Shown: positions 55,243-64,000 of the stretch, piece after piece
How the letters are laid out: every line of letters begins with the position of its first letter
Numbering within the stretch: position 1 is the stretch's first letter
Program-made: the position numbers and the translations under genes
Notes under the pieces: generated by a model
Told to the model about the DNA's origin: nothing
Seen by the model: the letters and a program-made list of their open reading frames with translations, nothing else
Database searches by the model: none
NCBI GenBank assembly: GCA_023614405.1
Contig: CM042688.1
Span: 71,658,253-71,722,252 of the forward strand
DNA from: Avena insularis
Lineage: Eukaryota > Streptophyta > Magnoliopsida > Poales > Poaceae
Direction of reading: 5' to 3'
DNA length: 64,000 bases

Positions 55243-55649
55243 TGACATAGGTATGATTACTCGGATGCTTATGATTTGCTGCCCTATGCTGGGTAAAAGG
55301 ATTACGGCCCATGAAGATTTGAGATGATAGCCCAAGGAAGCAACTGACAAAGACTTTGATTGTATTAGGAAAGAATCTCTGAACCGACAATGTGTTGGTA
55401 TTGTAATCACGCGTATGTAAAACCTATCCGCATACGGATTTGAGACCCGGCCTATTATATATAGGACGGGAGAAGCCCAAGCGAGGGTGCCAAAAATTCT
55501 AGAAGACAACTTGTAATAGTACAATTACTCAATATTCAGGCAACTTTGACTCCATTGTTTTCTTGACACTTGATGAAATCCCCAGCGTTCTCTTTTCTGC
55601 GAAACCCTAAGTCCTTCACCATGGACATTGCCGAGGTTACCCCTTGTCA
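55243..55649 (+). repeat. 3' LTR of element A (407 bp)
   Basis: It runs from tgacataggtatg to ccccttgtca and is homologous end to end with the T1 LTRs. It retains the internal ATG (accatggacattgccgagg) from which a frame would run across the LTR end in a 5' copy. Confidence 0.9.
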
Positions 55650-57062
55650 GCTCGGGATCCCCCAATGTCTCTAATGCAGATGCTTGGGGGGTTGTGCAAT
55701 ATGCACTTTTATGTGGACTCCGAGGGAAGGAGATGCTCAACGCACCTCATGAAAGATTGCCGCACGTTCTTAGGGATGTAGGCAGTCTGTAACACCAAAG
55801 TAACTGACACAACAAACTAAGGGTATGCCACCGCGTTAGGAACCCTAGCTCTCGCTGCACCACCACCACCACCAGGGCCACCACCAACAGGTCAGCCGCA
55901 ACCCGTGGCAAACAGAAACCAGGAGGATGAGTACCCTGAGGTCCAGGGGAGCGATGTCAATGATCCAAAATGGGCGTCCATCCAACAGAATCTAGAAGTT
56001 GATCACACGGCAAGTAAATATGGTAGTAATGGCACCACCATCGACACCCGGATATCTTCACTGGTCAGAGCAAGAAATAACGTTTAGCAGGGCCGGTCAC
56101 CCGATTTGAGTCCCACGACCGGGTCATTCGGCTCTGATAGTGGAGGCCCAAATCGGCAAATTCGACAGGAGCAAGGTTTTCATGGACGTAGGAAGCAACA
56201 TTAACCTCATCTATGCCAAAACTTTATGGGTAATGAACTATTCCTTGATGAACCTGACACCAACAGAAATGTCCTTCCACGACATAGTCCCATCTAAAGC
56301 CGAAACTCCTTTAGGCAAAATCTATCTTGATGTTATCTTTGGATCATGGGACAATTTCAGGCGCGAGAAGCTCGAATTCAAAGTCATGGACTGGGCATCA
56401 TAATACCATGTGATCCTAGGGCTCCCAACTTTCGCACGATTTATGGCAGTACCGCATTACGCGTACTTGGTAATGAAGATGCCAGCACCCACCGAAATCA
56501 TAACCGTAAGAGGAATCTTCACCCGCTCCGACAACTGTGACCAAGAATTCAATAAAAACTTTGAATCTTTTACGATGTAAATGGAGTTTGAGCAGCTAAA
56601 AAACTCAATGGACACAGAGCCCCTGCCGGAGGCAAGGGGTTCACACCCTACATGGATTTTGACACTACAAAGGACAATCAAGAAATCTAGGTGCACCCTA
56701 CGGACTCGAAGAAAACAACCTTTGTGGCTTCCAATCTTGGTCTCGCAGAGGAAAGCATGCTCATCAAGTTCCTCCATGAGCGCTGGGAGATTTTTGCATG
56801 GGTACCAGCTGACATGCCAGGAATCCCCAAGGAACTCGCTGAGCATGCACTTAACTTGTATCCTGACACCAAACCTGTGAAGCAATCACTCCACTATTTC
56901 TTGGAACCTAAGAGCAAGGCCATTGGACGAGAGCTCCATCTCCTCACAAACACCAAGTTTATAAAGGAGATCAAGAAAGCAAAATGGCTCGCCAACCTAG
57001 TGTGTGTACCGAAGAAAAACACAAAAGACCTACACATGTGTATCGACTTCACTGCGCTGAAT
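55650..57062 (+). pseudogene. gag C-terminus, protease and start of RT of element C
   Basis: gag: CNMHFYVDSEG and HLMKDCRTF (zinc-knuckle-like), then a proline-rich stretch. Protease: IGKFDRSKVFMDVGSNINLIY (55140-series numbering does not apply; residues lie at about 56146-56208), where D-V-G replaces D-A-G but keeps Asp and Gly. RT: MPGIPKELAEHALNL, KAIGRELHLL, VCVPKKNTKDLHMCIDF. Stops occur at 55770, 55818, 56088 and 56401, and frames change near 56600. Confidence 0.78.
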
Positions 57063-57067
57063 AAACA

Positions 57068-58505
57068 TGATGACTGCAAGTGCACAGATCGTTTGTAGCT
57101 AGTTTCAAAATAAAGATATCGATCCCACAGGGAGCAGGAGTCTGAAGTCTAATAACTCTTGAAATAAATATTACAACAGAAATGCTAAATAAAGTTCTAA
57201 GTGACAAGATAAAATACGAGTATTATGTATAAAGGTGCTTTTGGGTTTTTGGTATAAGAGCAACAATAAATAAAGTAAAACAACTGAACACAGAAAGTAA
57301 GTATCACATGTGTAAGAGAGATTGGAACTGCAACAAGGAAAAAGCATTCTCAGGGAGTAGCGGATACACCTCTAGCATTGTAAAGAGCTAAGATAAAGAT
57401 TATTATCATGAAATTCTCAACTATGTATGTGTGGGAGGAACTCCGTATTTAGAAAAATAGGCAGCAACCGCAGCTCACATCATCCTCATAACCACATCAG
57501 TCAGCAATCGACATCAATCGAATTACTGTGCTATTAAGGGATGTAATCCCGTAGGACATATCCCAAGGCATGGATAGTATTCCGCGAGTTTCCTCGGTTT
57601 CCCAAGTTAATACGTAAGGAGCGCCAACAACTTTATAGTCACTGTAAGTACTAACACACCTCCGTCTACCAACAAGTAGTTCCCTCCATCAAGTCCCCAT
57701 AAGAGGCAAATATTGAGAGGTCGACTTCTCTCAACATCAAGATGAATACAATCTAACACATGGTCACATCGATGAATATCATAATAAACTTTATCTTATT
57801 TCAATCTCATACTAGGGTTTCTCCATCACCCCAAGAACTAATGATATACTCAGACATGGAGGCAATCAACATCATGGCAATAACAATGGAATCTATCATA
57901 GATGAATAGTACTTGTATAAATCCACAATGAGTACGGAAATTACAACAAGATCTAGACAAGATGTAGATGGGATGGATGGAGATGGTGGTGATGCAGCGG
58001 TGGATGATGAAGATCGATGCCTTAGCCTCCCGGATCTGCGCAGGGCGAAGATGCATCCCCGATGGATGAGTTCCCCCTCCAGATACCTTCTGGAGGTGCG
58101 TTTTTGGTGATTTTTGAGTGTTCTGTATGTCGTCTCCCCGATCGAATTGCACGGGGTGAAACTATTTGAGGAGGTGGAGGTGGCGCCAACTATACGGCAG
58201 GAGCTATACAGCCGGAAAATTTATTCCCGCCATATAGTTAGTCGTTAAGCTGTCTGTCTCCTTTGATTGCTTCGGGTTTTCTTCTGGTATTATTAATATT
58301 TCCCAAATAAGCGATTTATGTTGTTTTTGACTCCTTTTCTCCTTAGTACAACTGCTCCAAGAATTGTGTCCATTGGATCGATCATCTGTCCTAATCCTGG
58401 TGAAAACAGACATAAAATGTGTGCGCGGGCATCGTAAAATACCAAGATCCTACATCTACAATGCAAAATAATAATGTAAAACATGATGCAAATATGCACT
58501 CATCA
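57068..58505 (-). mobile_element. Solo LTR (1438 bp) inserted in RT of element C
   Basis: Termini are TGATGACTGCA and TGCACTCATCA, inverted with one mismatch, flanked by a perfect 5-bp duplication aaaca (57063-57067, 58506-58510). Excising it restores the C reading frame LNKH/YPKNH. No pol, primer site or polypurine tract is inside. Sense is probably minus, since read that way it begins tgatgagtgcatatttgc like an LTR family I recall from wheat. It may alternatively be a TG..CA-ended non-coding element of another kind. Confidence 0.82.
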
Positions 58506-58610
58506 AAACACTACCCAAAGAATCACTTCCCTCTCTCAAAAATTAATCAAATTATCAATGCAACCGCATATGCGAGCGTCTTTCCTTTCTAGATGCATAT
58601 TCCGGGTACC

Positions 58611-59680
58611 TGATGGCTCCAATATTTGTCATCTTCCACTGTGTTTAAACATTGTTTTTGGTCAAGCAATTGTCAAGAAACTCTCAATCCTTGCCACTAA
58701 TGACTAATAATTGCAAAGATATGAAAACCTCTCTTTATATTATGTTCTTCAGGAAATCACGGCTTTTAATGCGAAATAAGAAGTCATAATGAAGGTTTTT
58801 GAGGAAGTCCACACGACCAAGTAATTGGTAAGCTATGCCAGGGCGTTAGCATGCGTAACGACCACTGGTACGGGCTAGGCCCTCCCTTTCTACTCATCCG
58901 TACCAAGTGGCGACAACTTCATCTCGTCAAACCCTACAACTTTCGTGAAGACGCCTATATATTTTGAGGCTCCAGCCGCCGGCCAGAGAGCCGCCATTCT
59001 CATATTACATCACAACACCACTAATGGAGATCCATGATGTTGTTCATCCATTTTTCATCACTTCCACCATCCATCCATCCACTAGCCATAGTCATTGCTT
59101 ATTTGTACTTTAGATCTCCTTGTGATTTGGTGACCATTGTAAGAATATTTGATTTCAATCTAAGTATTTGTATGATGTTTTCTATCTCTGATCTATTTGT
59201 TATGAGTGAGTAGTCCTTAGGGGCTGCGGGTTATGGAGAAACCTCGTAGCGATTATGTGCATCTAGATCATGGGAGTATTGTATTTTGTTTGCAATTGAT
59301 ATTTGTATCTTTTGTTTCTTTGTCTCTTGTATCGATCTAAGGACTTGTAGGTACTCAAGATCCCATAGATTGATAAAGGATTAAGGTGAGATACTTGGCT
59401 AGCAGCGATCTCATAGGAACCTCAGTGATAGAAAGGGTAGTAAGGTCTTTGCTTAGCGCCCCATTCGGTATCAACAACAACATCACCACTTAAAGCTTTG
59501 ATTTGTGTTTTACACTTAATAATCGTTTGTAACCCGTGGCTTCGGTGTGCACTCGGTTGGATTAAAAGTCTATTGCTATGCTAGCTGCATCACGGGGGCT
59601 CTAGAATATTAGGATGTGTTGTCCACAAGAGATTATCTCAATTCAAACATTATACATGACTATGCTTATTATTATATTTT
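58611..59680 (+). repeat. Unassigned repetitive DNA, probably LTR-derived
   Basis: After the RT fragment of C the sequence changes. A promoter-like ctatatattttgagg at about 58958 is followed by a pyrimidine-rich leader, and tgagtgagtag..ggttatggagaaacc resembles the transcribed part of Gypsy LTRs. I cannot place its ends or family. There is no gene. Confidence 0.4.
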
Positions 59681-60100
59681 AGGGATTTCTATTTTCGTGC
59701 CCTCGGTTCGTTAGTTGTACTTAGTTTTCTCCAGCCGCTTAATTTTTCCTCACTTTTGCCCATCTCCTTGTACGAAACTCTCACATGGTCGGAAACTCAT
59801 CGTCTATCAGCCTTGCCGTTACATGCTAACAAGTGGGGCCGCGTTCATTCGGGTCCCGTAGTGGACCCTCGCTGTTACGTGCTGACGAGTAGGGCCGCGT
59901 TCTGTCGGGTCCCGTAGTGTACCCTTGCCATTACATGCTGACAAGTAGGGCCGCATTCACTCAATTTCCGTAGTGGACACCTCTCTCAACTTATCCAGAT
60001 CAGCATCGGATCCATAGCTTATCCACGTGAGCGCCGGACCCACACCTTATCCACGTGAGCACCGGACCCACAGCTTACCCAAGTTAGCGTTGCAAGATGG
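59681..60100 (+). repeat. Second Mutator-like terminus (MULE-2) with 56-bp and 28-bp tandem repeats
   Basis: The start (agggatttctattttcgtg) and following ~120 bases match 16875 onward. A 56-bp unit then occurs three times (59818, 59874, 59930), each with acatgctgac and gggccgc. A 28-bp unit starting cttatcc occurs at 59990, 60018, 60046 and, as cttaccc, at 60074. No transposase follows, so the copy is non-autonomous or a fragment. Confidence 0.65.
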
Positions 60101-60139
60101 GACCCCGAGCCAGCCCCGCGCCCGCGCCCGTGCCGTTGC

Positions 60140-60800
60140 TTCATTTTCATATAGTGAAATGTAATGCATATACAAAAATTATACACCTTTGAACTCTTTT
60201 AAATTGCACTTAGGACATGATAATGTTGTGCTAATAAAATCGTAATCATTTATCATTTCCATGGAGTGAAATATAATGCATAAACTTGCGTAAATGAAAA
60301 TTATACACCTTTGAACTCTTTGAAATCACACTTAATAGGTGATAATGTTGTGCTAAGAAAATCTTGATAGATTATCATTTTCATATAGGGTAATGTAATG
60401 CATAAACTGGCATATACAAAAATTATACACCTTTGGACTCTTTGAAATCATACTTAGGTCATGATAATTTTTTGCTAATAAAATCCTGATCATTTATCAT
60501 TTCCATGGAGTGAAATATAATGCATAAACTTGCGTATAATAAAATTCAAACCTTTGAACACTTTGAAATCGCACTTAATAACGAGATAATGATGTGCTAG
60601 CAAAATTTTGAGATATTATCATTTTCTCCCCCCATTTTCATAGAGTGGAATGTAATGCATAAACTTGCATATATGAAAATTATACACATTTGAACTCTTT
60701 GAAATCGCACTTAATACGTAATAATATTGTGCTAATAAAATCTTGAGAGATTATCATTTTCATAGAGTGGAATGTAATGCACAAACTATACACCTTCGAA
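60140..60800 (+). repeat. Tandem array, ~121-bp units x ~5.5 with dimeric order
   Basis: The anchor aatgca(t/c)a recurs at 60163, 60275, 60397, 60519, 60654 and 60775. Units 1 and 3 share cattttcatatag and catgataat; units 2 and 4 share catttccatggagtgaaat and gcataaacttgcg. The array therefore repeats as ~240-bp A-B dimers before ending in two hybrid units. Confidence 0.8.
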
Positions 60801-61524
60801 CACGTTCCCTTCAAATTATATTCAAGTTCATTTGTTTATGGAGTTAAAGTACCAGTGGCAAACTCGTTATTTTGCATGGATAGAGGGGTGCCCCCGATAG
60901 ATATAGGGGTTATCATGTCCGCTAGATCACAGAGGATCAACAGTTCATGGGCACGATACGCATGACAACTATCTCAACCAATTAGAGCGTAGCAGCGAAG
61001 ATGAGCATATGTGTGAGAGTTTGTGACTAAGAGAGAGGGGGAAAACTGAGTAGAACTTACAAACCAAGGGCAAAACTATGTATAACTTAAAAACCAAGGG
61101 CAAGACTGATAAAGGGATTCGATTAGAAAATAGAAAGAGATTTAAAAAATGCAAAAATGTGTCTTTTATACAATAAAATACACCTTTACATACATCAAAC
61201 TATTTGCAATTCAAATATACACCAGTTTGACACTTATTGCCTCATTCAAACAAACTATGTTTTAGGGAGGGATGTTTTGGGAAGAGGCTTGAGTAGAAAG
61301 CCATGAACCTTCATAGATAGTAGGTGATTTGAGAAGTGGTGATTTAGGTTAAAACTTGGTTTATATACATTTCTTATGGTGGCAGGTCACATAATAAGAC
61401 TCCCAGGGTAGATGCCACTATGTTTTGCTATTTTTGAATTTATTGTGCATAAAATGACTCAATTAGCTAGCTAAAACCTATTCGTTGACTCTTTGTTGAC
61501 CAGACACTGCTGACTCGTGTATTA
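60801..61524. other. Unassigned non-coding DNA
   Basis: I see no gene or element end here. A 62-codon frame (60777-60965) has no recognisable domain. A short repeated phrase (aaaccaagggcaa) occurs at 61062 and 61091. Confidence 0.45.
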
Positions 61525-62690
61525 ACGAGCTCATTGGGGAACCCCAACAGGAAGGTATGATGAGCATAGCAGTAAGTTTCCCTCAGTTATGAAACCAATG
61601 TTATCAGTCCAGTAGGAGCAAGGAAACACCCCAAAGGTGTAGCTAGCTGAACTTTGGCAGGGCGCACTACCGGTGCCAGCAACAACGTGGAGACCTACAC
61701 AACACAACCACAGAACGCTATCCCCAACTTACGATGAGGTTGTCAATCTCACCGGTTTTGTTGAAAACAAAGGATTAAATGCATCGAGTGGAAGAAAGTA
61801 ATAGTTTGCAGAAAGTAAACACAAAGTAGTAAATAGTTGATTGTAGATTGATGGTAAAAGAAAGGACCAGGGTCCATAGTTTACTAGAGGTGGCTCTCCT
61901 TAAGATAGATGATATGTTGGGTGAACAAATTACAGCGGGGCAAATGACAAACATCGAGAAAGCATATAAGCATATACTACTCATCTTGACTCCTTTGAGA
62001 CTTGATTGGGCATTACAACATTATACATAGACCGTAATCCAACTGTATCTATAACTAATAATCCACCTTCAAGTTATCATCCGAACCCCCTCTAGTATTA
62101 AGTTGCAAGCAACGGATAATTGCATTACGAATTGCATGTATAGTAAACAATACGATTATTCTATGAACAAAGGATTGTTGTTTTCTCCCTAGTAGCAACA
62201 ACACATCTAGTACCTTAGAGATTTCTGTCACTTCCCCGGATTACTAGAGGCATGAACCCACTATCGAGCATAAATACTAACTCTTGGAGTTGCTAGCATC
62301 TACTTGGCCAAGAGAGCTACTAACAACGGAAAGCATGCAAGATCACAAATAACAAAGACATGATAGAATCAATAATCAATCTAAAATAGCATCTCAATAT
62401 CCATCGGATCCCCGCAAACACAACATGCAGAATTACAAATAGATGATCTTGATCATGAACGGAGCTCACAAGATCTAAACATGATAGCACAAAGGAGGAG
62501 AACCAGCCATCTAGCTACTACATGGACCCATAGTCCAGAGATGAACTACTCACGCATCACACCGGAGGCTTGCATGATGATGAAGAAGGCTTCTAGGGTG
62601 AATTCCCCTCTCCGGCAGGGTGCCAGGAAGAGCTTCAGATCCCTCCTGATCTAGGGATGGAGATGACGGTGGGAATAATTTTTGAGGTGA
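61525..62690 (-). repeat. Minus-strand LTR-retrotransposon relic, high-copy Triticeae type
   Basis: Read on the minus strand it contains CTTCCTGGCACCCTGCCGG, which also occurs (in plus sense) inside the solo LTR at 33334-33352, and ATGCGTGAGTAGTTCATCTC, typical of the transcribed part of Gypsy LTRs. Toward 61540 it reads into leader-like sequence. I recognise it as highly repeated in wheat, but I cannot fix its ends or family. Frames inside are chance. Confidence 0.5.
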
Positions 62691-64000
62691 CATGCACCAT
62701 CATAAACTTGATCAAAGTATTTGTAAAACATTCAAAGCTGGGATCATAGTACTTTAATCATAACATGAAAGACAAAGTTCTAGCAATAAGACAAAGAAAC
62801 TATGTTGCAACATGAAAAGGCACAAACAAAAGATTAATGAATAACAATGCTTTGCAAGACGTTTGTTTGTTTCACATAAAGAAAACATAGCATAGTGGCA
62901 TTCAGCTTGTCCCTCTTAGAGTAGCAAACATAAATGCATAGGACACCTTCAAAGTTCATAAGAGTGACTAGATACAAATAGTTTAAAACAAGCAATATCA
63001 AGGTTATGCATGAATCAACAAGTCTTGGGACAATGCACATAGAACTAAGAATGGACACTATGCTCTCAAAGTAGGTGCATAAAGGTAGAAGGTGGAGACT
63101 CAACAAAAAGGTAAAATAAAGGCATTCATAGAAGGAAGCAGAGATTCAAGTTTCACAAATAGCTTCCAAAAATTATGGTACTTAATAGCTTTCAGCTCTC
63201 ATTGCCCCTATCATAAGCATCTTGAAGGTGATTAATGTTAAAGTGACACAACTAAGAGGATATGCTTGACAAATTATAAGCCAAAATCTCATGCCCCTTA
63301 CTTACGAAGACCGAACCTCATGCTACTCAACTTTAGTCACAAGTAAGCTCTTGTCATTGTAAGTACATATGTACCATAGAGAACCGCCAATGGGGTACCC
63401 CTTGCACATGATACAGGAGCTATCCCATAATCAAAATGACAAGGCAAGCAGACAATGAGCATCTCAGCGGTCTTTTTATTTGCTATTTGCATATGTTTTT
63501 ATTGAGGATGCTTCATAGAGTGCTCATTATGGTGATGCTGCAAGTTTCCACCATGATTAGGCATGGCTTAGGCTAGCGGCCCAGGCGTTTCTCTAACACA
63601 CATACAAACTCCATGATCTTACAAGTTCCACTTTTATTTCACACCGCCGGGAGCCATAAGCAAAAGAACATGATATCAATGGGGTACAAAGTACAAGTGC
63701 AATGTTGAAAGCGTTCCCCATGATACATGGTTCTGCTAACTTCAACTTATAAAGCGCAAGCATATACGCAACAAAGATGGACGCAATGGTTCAAGTTTAT
63801 TAAATGCAAGAAAAGTAAAGTGTGCCATCAAGTTCGTGAGAGCTTTAATCACTAGTTTTCTCATAACAAGTTTAATTTGGAAGGTAGACAAAAACATGAA
63901 TATACTTGGAATAGCATATGGTAGTAGGTAGGTATGGTGGACTCTTTGGAATAACTTGGTTTTAGGAGTTGGATGCATGAGTGGAACTCATACTTGGTTA
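62691..64000. repeat. AT-rich repetitive DNA to window end, unclassified
   Basis: There is no coding domain, terminal repeat or tandem structure that I can support. The stretch reads like the non-coding part of a large retrotransposon and may belong with the preceding relic. The minus frames 62834-63106 and 63742-63978 have no domain signal. Confidence 0.4.

Larger units (their letters stand above)
49260..55649 (+). mobile_element. Element A: Tat-like Gypsy, main part with 3' LTR
   Basis: This is the continuation of the gag at 27060-27778, from DDYELCGASYFMQRIRK onward. It contains gag, protease, RT, both RNase H domains, integrase, the 3' non-coding region and a 3' LTR (55243-55649) clearly homologous to the T1 LTRs. 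The polypurine tract cttgggggctac is at 55231-55242. The right end abuts a third related element (C), whose gag it apparently interrupts (candidate target duplication gctcg, 55650-55654). Confidence 0.85.
55650..58610 (+). mobile_element. Element C: fragment of a third Tat-like element (gag to RT), interrupted by a solo LTR
   Basis: The plus strand starts in gag (RDPPMSLMQMLGGLCNMHF), continues through protease and into RT, is split at 57067/58506 by the solo LTR, and resumes YPKNHFPLSKINQII up to the DAYSGY block at about 58610. Neither LTR is present. It is more diverged from T1 and A than they are from each other, so it is probably older. Left of it lies the 3' LTR of element A. Confidence 0.82.

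Noticed and set aside
58820..59680. Possible host gene promoter and leader (TATA-like run then C-rich stretch)
   Set aside because: No coding exon follows, and the phrases resemble the transcribed part of Gypsy LTRs; listed only as unassigned repeat.
59818..60800. CRISPR-like regular repeats
   Set aside because: Units are contiguous tandem copies without unique spacers, in a plant nuclear context.

Overview
This window is plant nuclear DNA, almost certainly from a large-genome grass of the wheat/barley tribe (Triticeae). The evidence is a Copia element whose LTR (starting tgttggagatatgcc) closely resembles the BARE/Angela/WIS group, several Gypsy elements with very long LTRs (2-4 kb), Mutator-like elements, and almost no genes. 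Nothing bacterial or viral in style (operons, CRISPR, phage) is present. By my reading over 90% of the window is transposable-element DNA, most of it nested.

Layout. (i) 1-5137: two minus-strand Gypsy LTR elements, D (LTR 398-2488) inserted in the LTR of E (2489-5137). E's LTR also carries a 539-bp Mutator-like MITE. (ii) 5138-12316: element G1, a plus-strand Gypsy element with a 3.4-kb 3' LTR and a 3.4-kb internal domain in which pol is barely recognisable; E sits in its 5' LTR. (iii) 12486-16475: the only genic island. It holds a broken GRF zinc-finger/coiled-coil gene and one gene with all five exons in frame, a GDSL-lipase-like gene with a cysteine-rich N-terminal domain, followed by a tandem duplication in its upstream region. 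(iv) 16875-26996: a Mutator-like element whose transposase exon is split by a minus-strand Tat-like Gypsy element (T1, 18347-26652; 5-bp target duplication gtcgt/gtctt). (v) 27060-55649: a second, plus-strand Tat-like element (A), broken in gag by a BARE-like Copia element (27779-34782, itself hit by a solo LTR) and a long-LTR chromovirus-type Gypsy element B (35579-49259, with a partial second copy fused on its left). (vi) 55650-58610: remains of a third Tat-like element (C), interrupted by another solo LTR with a perfect 5-bp target duplication. (vii) 58611-64000: unassigned repeats, a second Mutator-like terminus with three tandem arrays, and a minus-strand LTR-retrotransposon relic.

The genes do not form a pathway. 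No element has an unbroken gag-pol: all carry stops, frameshifts or deletions. The only plausible working host gene is the GDSL-like gene at 14304-15902, and even there three of the conserved catalytic positions are substituted.

Limits: element boundaries come from reading TG...CA ends, primer sites, polypurine tracts and target duplications by eye. Family names are from recognition, not a search. Divergence values are rough hand counts.
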